DNA of 55,907 nt, taken from positions 1-55,907 of the forward strand of contig CAJTQG010000019.1 of assembly GCA_910578605.1 (NCBI GenBank). Reading direction: 5' to 3'. This document shows, piece by piece, positions 25,842 to 33,629 of this stretch. A model generated the notes under the pieces. That model saw nothing but the letters and a program-made list of their open reading frames with translations, ran no database searches and was not told the DNA's origin. The position numbers were made by a program, and so were the translations under genes. This DNA comes from an uncultured Lachnospiraceae bacterium. GTDB lineage: Bacteria; Bacillota; Clostridia; Lachnospirales; Lachnospiraceae. How positions within the stretch are numbered: position 1 is the stretch's first letter; every line of letters begins with the position of its first letter.

Positions 25842-26279
25842 ATGAATTTTGAAACTTTGCAAAAAGATATGGTAGCAGCTATGAAGGCAAGGGACAAGGT
25901 GAGAAAGGATACATTGTCCTCTATGATAGCTACAGTGAAGAAATTTGCTATTGATGAGGGGAAGAGAGAGAATATACCTGACGAATTGGTGGACAGAGCA
26001 ATATTAAAGGAGTCAAAAACAGCAAGGGAACAAGTAGATACATGTCCGGCGGACCGTGTTGATTTAAAAACGGAGTACCAGGCAAGGTTGGATATTATTT
26101 TAGAGTATGCGCCCAAAATGTTAAGTGCAGATGAGGTGGAGAAGTTGATTACCACCCAGTTTGCTCAAGTGGTAGAGACAAAGAACAAAGGTCAGATTAT
26201 GAAGGCGGTTATGGCAGAGTTAAAAGGAAAAGCAGACGGAAAAGTCATTAGTCAGGTAGTAGCTAAGCTTTGTGAGTAA
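25842..26279 (+). CDS. yqeY: GatB/YqeY domain protein
   Basis: A 145-residue cytoplasmic protein of the YqeY family, related to the tail domain of the GatB amidotransferase subunit, which touches tRNA. The family's exact role is unsettled. Typical sequence: an N-terminal helical part, LQKDMVAAMKARDKVRKDTL, then EYQARLDIILEYAPKMLS and the C-terminal GQIMKAVMAELKGKADGKVI, which matches the conserved ending. It is full length. AGAAAGG precedes the ATG. It lies 30 bp behind the secreted repeat protein and ends 14 bp before a strong terminator, so it may be co-transcribed with that gene. Confidence 0.92.
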   Translation: MNFETLQKDMVAAMKARDKVRKDTLSSMIATVKKFAIDEGKRENIPDELVDRAILKESKTAREQVDTCPADRVDLKTEYQARLDIILEYAPKMLSADEVEKLITTQFAQVVETKNKGQIMKAVMAELKGKADGKVISQVVAKLCE

Positions 26280-26293
26280 ATTGTATAAAAATT

Positions 26294-26331
26294 AAAAACC
26301 TCAATCTGTAATAAAACAGATTGAGGTTTTT
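26294..26331. terminator. Bidirectional intrinsic terminator
   Basis: A perfect 16-bp stem, left arm 26294-26309 and right arm 26316-26331 (core CCTCAATCTGT/ACAGATTGAGG), with loop AATAAA and A/T runs on both sides. It ends the yqeY transcript on the plus strand and the tRNA-Pro transcript on the minus strand. Confidence 0.93.
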
Positions 26332-26408
26332 TGATAAAAGGATAAAAACAATGAAAAAAAGTAAAACAAAATGAAAAAGAAAATATAAACAAATATTTGA
26401 TAATAAAA

Positions 26409-26482
26409 TCGGAGTTGCGGGATTTGAACCCACGGCCTCTACTTCCCGAAAGTAGCGCTATACCAAACTTAGCTAAACCCCG
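26409..26482 (-). tRNA. tRNA-Pro, anticodon CGG
   Basis: A 74-nt cloverleaf on the minus strand. Acceptor CGGGGTT pairs with AACTCCG with one G-T pair, starting with the C1-G72 pair typical of bacterial tRNA-Pro, and A is the discriminator. Anticodon arm CTACT-TTCGGGA-AGTAG gives anticodon CGG (complement of 26446-26448) with G37, as expected for proline. The T arm is GTGGG-TTCAAAT-CCCGC. CCA is not encoded. Confidence 0.95.
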
Positions 26483-26497
26483 TAAGATTACTTGTTT

Positions 26498-26526
26498 ATT
26501 ATAGTGAATTTTTTAGGAATTGTCAA
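26498..26526 (-). promoter_or_regulatory. Consensus promoter of tRNA-Pro
   Basis: Read on the minus strand: TTGACA (complement of 26521-26526), 17 bp, TATAAT (complement of 26498-26503). This is a perfect match to the housekeeping consensus in boxes and spacing, fitting a highly expressed tRNA gene. The tRNA begins 15 bp after the -10 box. Confidence 0.9.
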
Positions 26527-26829
26527 CATTGTTTTTGCTGTACTATGGATTTTTGGGTGCATTTTGTGTATACTGTAGGTAATGGGCAGTGGCTGGTGTA
26601 AGTGTATAATGGGGCATTTATAGTGAGACATTTATAGTGAGGAATATATTATAAGGTATTACAAATGAATACATATAGATAAGGAATTAGAATCCCATTT
26701 ATGAGTAGTTTCTGGTCTTACAGATGTTTTATAACCAGTCTTTATCTATATATCTATATGGCTCTGAAGAATTACACAAACAGGAAACATACAATTGTGA
26801 AGTACTAGTGCGAAAGAGGAGGTATGAAT
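26527..26829. other. AT-rich spacer with a short direct repeat
   Basis: About 300 bp between the tRNA-Pro promoter and the next gene. CATTTATAGTGAG occurs twice in tandem near 26615-26645. A TATAAT lies at 26605-26610 but has no matching -35 box. Nothing else was seen. Confidence 0.4.
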
Positions 26830-27789
26830 ATGGCAAAAGTAGTAAAATCTATTCGTTTATCAGAGAGTATGGTAAAATTGTTGGAGGATATGGGGCAGTT
26901 TTGTAATGAACAGATGGGGGAAGGGATTACCACATCTAAAATATATAGTCTGGTTTTACGCACAGGTATAGATGATTTCTGGAACCAAGTGGAAGAAAGG
27001 CTGCAGGATAAGGCAAATGGACAGGTTATCAGTAGAGCAGATTGGGATAAATGGCAGGAGTTAAAACTTCGGGGATTGGCAATGCAGGTTAGTTTGGATG
27101 AAGAATTGGGGAAGTTTTTTGTTGACACTTATTTTGGTCAGAGAGAGGACAAGGAAAAGTGTTTACTAAAAGTTAACATGAAAGTAAAGCTGGAGTTTGA
27201 TAAAAGCTGGCAAAAAAGAAATAAAATAGAATTAAATTGGATTTTGGAGAAATGTAAGATAGGGGCTATGATTCAAACAAAGGAGATGGGTCAGTCTATT
27301 TTTCAGAAAAATGCAAAAGTGAGGGAAGGTGTTCTAAATATTGAAATGAAATGTAAGAGGCCATTGTCCTGCTTATGGTGTGTTTACTATATAAAAGCTT
27401 TGCTGTACTGGGATGTCAAATTTTTATCTTCGTATGGAATTTTTGTGCAGGAGGTGGTACTGGGGGAGGAACAAGAAGAAAAGTTAAATAGATTGGATAA
27501 TACCCATGGCACTATGGGGGGTGAGAACAATGTGTTGAATGAACATTTAAAATCAATGCGGATTGAGGAGGGATTTTTGGAGCTGGCTCAGGGGCTATGT
27601 GATATAGAAACAAAGCTTTTAGGTCAAACCATTACACTAAATGGTATGTTGGTAAGCATGCTCAGGCAGGGAACCATGTCCATTATTCAGATGATAAAGA
27701 GATTGGAGAAGTGCGTGCACAATGAGATACGCATTGGCGGGCAGGAAAAGGAAGCTTTATCCCAATGGGAAAATTGGCTTATGCAGTAA
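26830..27789 (+). CDS. Unrecognised protein with a ribbon-helix-helix-like N-terminus
   Basis: A 319-residue protein that I cannot place in a family. The first 55 residues (VVKSIRLSESMVKLLEDMG then ITTSKIYSLVLRTGIDDF) fit a ribbon-helix-helix shape: a short basic strand, a helix, a turn and a second helix. A DNA-binding role is therefore possible. The remaining part is alternately helical and basic, with several Trp and Cys (RPLSCLWCVYYIKALLYW near 178-195), and ends in a long helical region without membrane spans. AGAGGAGGT places the start at 26830, 7 bases away; the ATG at 26824 is too close. A hairpin (27776-27821) spans the stop codon. It converges on the signal peptidase gene. Confidence 0.7.
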   Translation: MAKVVKSIRLSESMVKLLEDMGQFCNEQMGEGITTSKIYSLVLRTGIDDFWNQVEERLQDKANGQVISRADWDKWQELKLRGLAMQVSLDEELGKFFVDTYFGQREDKEKCLLKVNMKVKLEFDKSWQKRNKIELNWILEKCKIGAMIQTKEMGQSIFQKNAKVREGVLNIEMKCKRPLSCLWCVYYIKALLYWDVKFLSSYGIFVQEVVLGEEQEEKLNRLDNTHGTMGGENNVLNEHLKSMRIEEGFLELAQGLCDIETKLLGQTITLNGMLVSMLRQGTMSIIQMIKRLEKCVHNEIRIGGQEKEALSQWENWLMQ

Positions 27790-27821
27790 TGTAATAATGA
27801 AAAGGTTTTATTGCATAAGCC
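27776..27821 (+). terminator. Hairpin spanning a stop codon
   Basis: GGCTTATGCA (27776-27785), inside the last codons of the preceding gene, pairs perfectly with TGCATAAGCC (27812-27821). The stem is 10 bp with a 26-nt loop and no T run. It may terminate transcription or protect the 3' end. Confidence 0.35.
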
Positions 27822-27879
27822 GGAATACATTCAGATTCGTGAGGCGACTGCACTTGGCCTCTATAATAAGCTTGGAGGA

Positions 27880-28530
27880 TTATTGGTAATTTGGTGTGTC
27901 AAATATGCTGGCGTGTGACAGCGGCCAGTAAGAAAATACAGCTTTTGCTAATATTTTATCTTCCTTGACGAATGGATTGGCCCAATAGCGGGAATCCTTG
28001 GAATCATTTCTGTTGTCGCCTAACATAAAGTAACTGTTCTCAGGAACTTCAAAATGCAGTGGGGTGTCTGAACCATTCATAACAATCCATGTTTCTTTTA
28101 AGTATTCTTCCTCCAGTGGGGTGTCTGAATTATTAATATAGACTTTGCCGTCTATAATATCTATAGTTTCGTTTGGCAGGCCAATTACTCGTTTGACATA
28201 ATTTTCTCTCTCATCATCAGGGTATTTAAAGATTACAATATCACCCCGCTGTGGTTCGCTAAACTGATAGGCTAAGCGAAAGCCAAACATCCGAGTTTGG
28301 GAAGGAATGGTGTTTTCCATGGAGCCAGTAGGAACATTGGCGTTGATAAGCACATAATTAGTAATAATATGTGCAAGCACTGCTGCAATGACAATAACCT
28401 TAATCCAGCTAAACATCTCTCGTGCAAAAGAATTTCCTTTTTCAGGTTTCTTCTTTTCGGTATTTTTGTGAGCCAAAGCTTGCTCTGAAGCCATATCCTG
28501 TTTGTCTGTCTGATTTGTTTCTTCGTACAT
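27880..28530 (-). CDS. lepB: Signal peptidase I
   Basis: Membrane-anchored serine/lysine protease that removes signal peptides from exported proteins. It has 216 residues: a charged cytoplasmic N-terminus (1-38), one membrane helix (about 42-64), then the S26 catalytic domain with nucleophile Ser70 in VPTGSMENTI and general base Lys113 in NYVKRVIGLP. The conserved boxes GDIVIFKYP and GDNRNDSKDSR follow. The start ATG at 28528-28530 follows GGGAGG on the minus strand; the longer open frame upstream lacks a site. It is single-gene, convergent with the unknown RHH-like gene, and has its own promoter about 100 bp upstream. Confidence 0.96.
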   Translation of the reverse strand: MYEETNQTDKQDMASEQALAHKNTEKKKPEKGNSFAREMFSWIKVIVIAAVLAHIITNYVLINANVPTGSMENTIPSQTRMFGFRLAYQFSEPQRGDIVIFKYPDDERENYVKRVIGLPNETIDIIDGKVYINNSDTPLEEEYLKETWIVMNGSDTPLHFEVPENSYFMLGDNRNDSKDSRYWANPFVKEDKILAKAVFSYWPLSHASIFDTPNYQ

Positions 28531-28629
28531 AATTACCTCCCGATTTATATTTTTATTTTTCAATATTGTCTATATTTATTTGTATATCTATTTGTAGTTT
28601 GTTGTGTTTTCTTATCCCCTGAAAGTATC

Positions 28630-28658
28630 ATTATAGGATAATTTTCAATAGAAAGCAA
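28630..28658 (-). promoter_or_regulatory. Predicted lepB promoter
   Basis: On the minus strand TTGCTT (complement of 28653-28658), 17 bp, TATAAT (complement of 28630-28635), about 100 bp upstream of the start codon. Confidence 0.6.
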
Positions 28659-28855
28659 TATATAAAATGGGAAAAATACTTTGAAAAAATATTTAAATAT
28701 ATTACTAAGAAATATTATATTTTATATGTTAAATGTTTATTTTATTTATATGTTAATATGGAAATAATTCATTTCAGATGTTATTTTTTAAAGTAAATCA
28801 TTGTATATAATTATATAATAAATTGTAAATGATTAGAAATAATGAAGAAAAATGA

Positions 28856-28893
28856 TTTATAATATACAGCAATATTTATAATACACAGCAATA
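28856..28893. repeat. Tandem 19-bp direct repeat
   Basis: TTTATAATATACAGCAATA (28856-28874) is followed directly by TTTATAATACACAGCAATA (28875-28893), with one mismatch. It lies between divergent lepB and the HAD phosphatase gene. It could be a protein-binding site or simple slippage in AT-rich DNA. Confidence 0.7.
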
Positions 28894-29051
28894 AAGAAAA
28901 TGTAATCTTGACATTTGTGAAAATTTGAATTAGTTTGTATTTGTGATATAGAAAGCTAGAGTAACAATTTTGGAATTGCTGGAATTAAGGATTCTTTTGT
29001 TGCACTAGAAATATTGGAAAGTAAAATAGTTAGTGGAAAGGAGCTGTTTTC

Positions 29052-29843
29052 ATGATTCGACTGGTTGTCAGCGATATTGATGGAACATTAGTACCTGATG
29101 GAACAGATAAAATTAACCCAGAAATATTTGAGGTAATCAAAAAATTGCATGCAAAGGGTATTATTTATGTAGCAGCCAGCGGAAGGCAATTTGCCAGTAT
29201 TCGCAGGCTGTTTGAACCAGTAGCCCAAGATATTTATTACATTACAGACGGGGGTGGGATACTAAGAAGCTATCAGGAGATTTTATTTGCAGATGAAATG
29301 CAAAAGGAGGATGTAAAAGGAATTGTGGAGGATGTGAAAAAGCTGCCAGAGTGTGAGGTTTTAGTGTGCGGTGCTGCCTGTGCTTACGGGACAGATAAAA
29401 ATTCTCCAATGTATAAATGGCTTCAGGATTCTTATAAATTTGATTTGCAGGAGAAGCCGGATTTGACTAAGCCTGTGACAGACCAAATTGTGAAGGTGTC
29501 GGTGTATCATCCAAGCAGAGCGGAGGAGATTTGTCAGCCCTGGTTTACACCGAAGTGGAGTGAAAAACTGCAGCTTGCCTGTGCGGGAAAGGAATGGATG
29601 GACTGCATTCCCAAAACTTCAAATAAAGGAAATAGTCTGCAAATGTTCCAGAAAATTATGGGAATTGATAAATCGGAAACAATGACGTTTGGCGATAATA
29701 TTAATGACTTGGAAATGCTTGCCTGTGCAGGGGAGAGCTATGCGGTGGAAAATGCAAGGGAGGAAGTGAAGGCGGCGGCAAAGCATGTTGCAAAAAGCTA
29801 CCAGGAAAACGGAGTAATTGAGGTTTTGAAGGAATTATTGTAG
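29052..29843 (+). CDS. HAD-superfamily (Cof/IIB-type) sugar-phosphatase-like hydrolase
   Basis: A 263-residue cytoplasmic phosphatase. HAD motif I is DIDGTLVPDG (nucleophile Asp8, acid Asp10). Motif II is the Ser of YVAASGRQF (about 38-46). Motif III is a Lys near NKGNSLQ (about 195-201), and motif IV is FGDNINDLEML (about 217-227). The type IIB cap lies between motifs II and III. Family members dephosphorylate sugar phosphates, pyridoxal phosphate, FMN precursors and similar metabolites; the substrate cannot be told. AAAGGAG precedes the ATG. Phosphoketolase starts about 180 bp downstream behind its own promoter, so co-regulation is not required. Confidence 0.93.
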   Translation: MIRLVVSDIDGTLVPDGTDKINPEIFEVIKKLHAKGIIYVAASGRQFASIRRLFEPVAQDIYYITDGGGILRSYQEILFADEMQKEDVKGIVEDVKKLPECEVLVCGAACAYGTDKNSPMYKWLQDSYKFDLQEKPDLTKPVTDQIVKVSVYHPSRAEEICQPWFTPKWSEKLQLACAGKEWMDCIPKTSNKGNSLQMFQKIMGIDKSETMTFGDNINDLEMLACAGESYAVENAREEVKAAAKHVAKSYQENGVIEVLKELL

Positions 29844-29934
29844 GGAGTTTTTGTTGATTTTGTATATAATTGATGAAAAAACAAGAAAAACATTTACAAT
29901 AAAGTAGAGAAATGCAAAAAAACAAAAAAAACAC

Positions 29935-29962
29935 TTGCCCGAAGGGGATTATATGGTATAAT
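29935..29962 (+). promoter_or_regulatory. Phosphoketolase promoter
   Basis: TTGCCC at 29935-29940 and TATAAT at 29957-29962 with a 16-bp spacer. The -10 box is preceded by TGG, close to an extended -10. It lies 59 bp before the start codon. Confidence 0.72.
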
Positions 29963-30020
29963 AAGGGAACGTATTGTATGGTACAAATCGAATAAATAAT
30001 CCGAATGATGGAAGGAGTAA

Positions 30021-32426
30021 ATGAAAATGGCAAATATTAATGATTGTCCAGAAAAGCAACCATTAACAGATGAGTATTTAGAGAAAATGAATGCTTACTG
30101 GCGCGCAGCGAATTACCTGGCGGCAGCACAGCTCTATATGCTTGATAACCCTCTTTTACGTGAGCCTCTTACAAGAGAGCAGGTTAAGAAAAAAATCGTA
30201 GGTCACTGGGGAACTGTACCAGGACAGAATTTTGTTTATACCCATTTAAACAGAGCAATTAAAAAATATGATTTGGATATGATTTTAATTTCAGGTCCAG
30301 GTCATGGCGGAAACTTCTTCGTAGCCAATTCTTACTTAGAGGGACACTACAGCGAGATTTATCCAAATGTAAGTCAGGATATTGAAGGTATGAAGAGACT
30401 TTGCAAGCAATTCTCATTCCCAGGCGGTATTTCCAGCCACGTAGCGCCAGAGACACCTGGTTCTATTAATGAGGGTGGAGAGCTTGGATATTCTATCGCT
30501 CATGCATTTGGTTCTGTATTCGATAATCCAGAATTAATTACTGCTACTATTGTAGGTGACGGTGAGGCTGAGACAGGCCCTCTGGCAACAGCTTGGCATT
30601 GTAATAAATTTTTAAATCCTGTGACAGATGGTGCTGTGCTGCCTATCTTACATTTGAATGGATATAAAATCAGCAATCCTACTATCTTTGCACGTATTTC
30701 ACATGATGAAGTAGAAAACTTCTTTAAGGGATGCGGATGGGAGCCAATCTTTGTGGAAGATGAAAACTATGATATTATGAATATGCATAGAAAGATGGCA
30801 GAAGCATTAGATAAAGCGATTGAGAAGATTAAAGCAATTCAGAAGGATGCCCGTGAAAACGGAAATACAGAGCGTCCATTCTGGCCAATGATTGTATTGA
30901 AAACTCCTAAGGGTTGGACAGGTCCTAAGGTGGTGGATGGACAGCAGATTGAAGATTCCTTCCGCGCGCATCAGGTGCCTATTACAATGGAGAAGCCAGA
31001 GCATTTAGATTTACTGAAGGAATGGCTGTTAAGCTACAAGCCGGAAGAGCTTTTTGATGAGAACGCTCAGTTAGTTCCGGAATTAAAAGCATTGACACCG
31101 GACGGGGATGCGAGAATCAGTGCAAATCCACATGCAAACGGCGGTTTGCTATTAAGAGATTTGCGTTTGCCGGATTTCCGCAAATACGGTGTAGATGTTC
31201 CTAAGCCAGGTGCTGTTGAGAAACAGGATATGATTGAGTTAGGAGCATTTGTGCGTGATATCTTTAAGTTGAACGAGGAGACAAGAAACTTCCGTATCTT
31301 TGGACCTGACGAGACTATGTCCAACAGATTATATCATGTATTTGAGACAACGAACCGTGATTGGAATGGTATCAGATATGAGACTGATGAATTCTTGGCA
31401 AGCGACGGACGTGTTATGGACTCCATGTTGAGTGAGCATATGTGTGAAGGCTGGTTAGAGGGTTATCTTCTGACAGGTCGTCATGGCTTCTTCGCAAGCT
31501 ACGAAGCATTTATCCGTGTTGTGGATTCTATGGCAGCTCAGCATGCAAAATGGTTAAAGGTTACATCAGAGCTTCCTTGGAGACAGCAGATTGCTTCCTT
31601 GAACTTATTACTTACCTCCAATGTATGGCAGCAGGATCACAATGGATTTACTCACCAGGATCCAGGCTTCTTAGACCATATCTCCAACAAGAAGGCAGAT
31701 GTAGTTAGAATTTATCTTCCACCAGATGCAAACTGCTTGCTTTCCTGTTTTGATCACTGTATCAGAAGTAAGAATTATGTAAATGTTATTGTTGCTTCTA
31801 AGCATCCAAGTCATCAGTGGCTGACAATGGAGCAGGCTGTGAAGCATTGTACTCAGGGTATTGGTATTTGGGATTGGGCAAGCAATGACCAAGGTGAGGA
31901 GCCAGATGTTGTGTTGGCATGCTGTGGTGATACACCTACAAAAGAAGCTTTGGCTGCTGTGACAATTTTGCGTGACAATATTCCTGATTTGAAGATTCGT
32001 TTCATCAATGTTGTTGACTTGATGAAGTTAGAGTCCAGCTTTAAGCATCCTCATGGTTTGACTGATGCAGAATACAATGCATTGTTCACAAAGGATAAAC
32101 CGATTATTTTTGCATTCCATGGATACCCAACTATGATCCATGAGTTGACATACTACAGAGAGAACCGTAACCTTCATGTGTTTGGATACCAGGAGGAAGG
32201 TACTATTACCACTCCATTTGATATGAGAGTGCAGAATCAGATTGACCGTTTCAATTTGACAAAATCTGTAGTCCAGAATCTTCCACAGTTAGGAAACAAA
32301 GGTTCCTTCTTGATTCAGAAGATGAATGATATGTTGGTGGCTCATAAACAGTACATTCATGAAGTAGGTCTTGACCTGCCGGAGGTACGTGACTGGGTAT
32401 GGCATACACCGGAGGACAATAAATAG
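30021..32426 (+). CDS. xfp: Xylulose-5-phosphate/fructose-6-phosphate phosphoketolase
   Basis: A thiamine-diphosphate enzyme that splits xylulose 5-phosphate (and often fructose 6-phosphate) with phosphate into acetyl phosphate and an aldose phosphate, feeding acetate and ATP formation. At 801 residues it is full length. Visible features are GHWGTVPGQNF and GPGHGG near the N-terminus, the ThDP motif GDGEAETGPLATAWHCNKF (about 174-192), the middle domain with EHMCEGWLEGYLLTGRHG (about 473-490) and TNVW/NGFTHQDPGF-like substrate residues near 545. Codon usage is more even and C-rich than in neighbours, which suggests strong expression. The start could be 30021 or the second ATG at 30027, both within reach of AAGGAG. 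A strong terminator follows. Confidence 0.97.
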   Translation: MKMANINDCPEKQPLTDEYLEKMNAYWRAANYLAAAQLYMLDNPLLREPLTREQVKKKIVGHWGTVPGQNFVYTHLNRAIKKYDLDMILISGPGHGGNFFVANSYLEGHYSEIYPNVSQDIEGMKRLCKQFSFPGGISSHVAPETPGSINEGGELGYSIAHAFGSVFDNPELITATIVGDGEAETGPLATAWHCNKFLNPVTDGAVLPILHLNGYKISNPTIFARISHDEVENFFKGCGWEPIFVEDENYDIMNMHRKMAEALDKAIEKIKAIQKDARENGNTERPFWPMIVLKTPKGWTGPKVVDGQQIEDSFRAHQVPITMEKPEHLDLLKEWLLSYKPEELFDENAQLVPELKALTPDGDARISANPHANGGLLLRDLRLPDFRKYGVDVPKPGAVEKQDMIELGAFVRDIFKLNEETRNFRIFGPDETMSNRLYHVFETTNRDWNGIRYETDEFLASDGRVMDSMLSEHMCEGWLEGYLLTGRHGFFASYEAFIRVVDSMAAQHAKWLKVTSELPWRQQIASLNLLLTSNVWQQDHNGFTHQDPGFLDHISNKKADVVRIYLPPDANCLLSCFDHCIRSKNYVNVIVASKHPSHQWLTMEQAVKHCTQGIGIWDWASNDQGEEPDVVLACCGDTPTKEALAAVTILRDNIPDLKIRFINVVDLMKLESSFKHPHGLTDAEYNALFTKDKPIIFAFHGYPTMIHELTYYRENRNLHVFGYQEEGTITTPFDMRVQNQIDRFNLTKSVVQNLPQLGNKGSFLIQKMNDMLVAHKQYIHEVGLDLPEVRDWVWHTPEDNK

Positions 32427-32446
32427 AATGTAGCTTTTGATAAAGC

Positions 32447-32486
32447 AAAAAGCATTATCTATTCTTAGGGATAGATAATGCTTTTT
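32447..32486. terminator. Bidirectional terminator between xfp and the amidase gene
   Basis: A 16-bp perfect stem, arms 32447-32462 and 32471-32486 (core GCATTATCTAT/ATAGATAATGC), loop TCTTAGGG, flanked by A and T runs. It serves the convergent transcripts from both sides. Confidence 0.92.
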
Positions 32487-32496
32487 TAATGTTTTG

Positions 32497-33276
32497 TTAT
32501 TTTGTGAGCAAAGTGTCATAGCCATATTGCATAAGCTTGCGCTCGTAGGCAACTGCTTCGTCAAGATTATCAAAGGCTCCTGCCTGTACCCGATATATTC
32601 CATTGTTATATTGAACATAAGCGTCAAAACCTTGATTTTGCAAGTCCTGTGCAAGAGTCTGGGCTAAGTTTTGATTGCGGTATGCACCAACTTGAATTCG
32701 ATAGAGAGAGGAGGCGTCCGAAGAATTATCATTTAGAGCTGCAGACTGCATATCTAATGTTTCCAAAATTCCGTCGGCGATTGCCTGGGCAATATCCCAG
32801 AACATGGCATCAAATTTGGCATTGTCTGCCTCATTGTCTATAAAGCCTGCTTCTACTAAGACGGCAGGCATTTTTGTGCGTTTTAATACTACTAGATTTG
32901 GACGGGGAATCACTCCTCGGTTAATAAATCCCAGCTTTGATAAGTTGTTGTTAATATTTTGAGCCATCTCCGCCTTAATGCCAGAATTGTCATACACCAG
33001 TGTCTCGACACCGGTTCCGGTATTAGGGGTTGGAAGAGCGTTGCGGTGAATGGAGACAAAAAAGTCGGCTCCGGAGTTATTTGCCATTACCGCTTTTTCA
33101 TAAGGTGTATCATACACATCAGTTGTCCTTGTATATTCAACATTTACCCCGTTTTCCTGCAAAATTTGTCCAACGGCAAGAGCAAGATTAAGATTATCTG
33201 TTTTCTCCATTCGGCCATTGTAGGTGGCGCCAAAATCTTCCCCTCCGTGGCCAGCGTCAATGATTACATTGTACAT
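32497..33276 (-). CDS. N-acetylmuramoyl-L-alanine amidase with SPOR domain
   Basis: Zinc amidase that cuts between muramic acid and the stem peptide of peptidoglycan. The Amidase_3 domain (1-180) shows the zinc ligands His10 (DAGHGG), Glu24 and His77 (SIHRNA) and catalytic Glu142 (VLVEAGFIDN). The C-terminal SPOR domain (about 190-259) has two halves, YRIQVGAYRNQ and YRVQAGAFDN, and would bind denuded glycan at division or spore septa. The protein starts at the amidase fold itself, so there is no signal peptide. GGAGG 5-6 bases before the ATG supports this start, and no in-frame upstream hydrophobic segment was seen. It is convergent with xfp. Confidence 0.93.
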   Translation of the reverse strand: MYNVIIDAGHGGEDFGATYNGRMEKTDNLNLALAVGQILQENGVNVEYTRTTDVYDTPYEKAVMANNSGADFFVSIHRNALPTPNTGTGVETLVYDNSGIKAEMAQNINNNLSKLGFINRGVIPRPNLVVLKRTKMPAVLVEAGFIDNEADNAKFDAMFWDIAQAIADGILETLDMQSAALNDNSSDASSLYRIQVGAYRNQNLAQTLAQDLQNQGFDAYVQYNNGIYRVQAGAFDNLDEAVAYERKLMQYGYDTLLTK

Positions 33277-33629
33277 GAATCCTCCATTCCAGAAAGCTGT
33301 ACTAATTTTTTTATAATGTAACTATTCAGAGCAATGTAGATTTATACAAAACAGACGGTTAAAGTTTGCTTGATAAAGGCTGTTTTTATCAATCTGCACG
33401 GTGAAAAACATATATGAGCAAAAGGAAAGCTGCTTTGCATTGAATTTGCTCATGGAGCTCAGAATTGTTATTATAAATATTAAATAGGCGTGCATAAAAA
33501 TTAGTTGTGCTCTGGCTTTTTTGTATTTCTTTATATTATATGAAAAAGAATCAAAATGTTGTGATATATTTATGGTTTTGTGGTAAAATAGGAAACAATA
33601 GACTTTAAGTATGGAAAAGGAGGTTCTCT
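33277..33629. other. 353-bp divergent spacer
   Basis: TTGATAAA (33370-33377) and TTTATCAA (33385-33392) form an 8-bp inverted repeat. A promoter-like TTGTGA ... TAAAAT pair (33559-33564 and 33584-33589) with a long 19-bp spacer and an extended -10 TGG may drive nadE. No small gene with a ribosome site was found. Confidence 0.35.

Larger units (their letters stand above)
28531..29051. other. 521-bp very AT-rich divergent spacer
   Basis: Holds the lepB promoter, a tandem 19-bp repeat and, at 28925-28952, a weak promoter-like pair (TTGAAT, 16 bp, TATAGA) that could serve the HAD gene. Long runs of A and T dominate 28680-28900. No open frame with a ribosome site was found. Confidence 0.5.
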
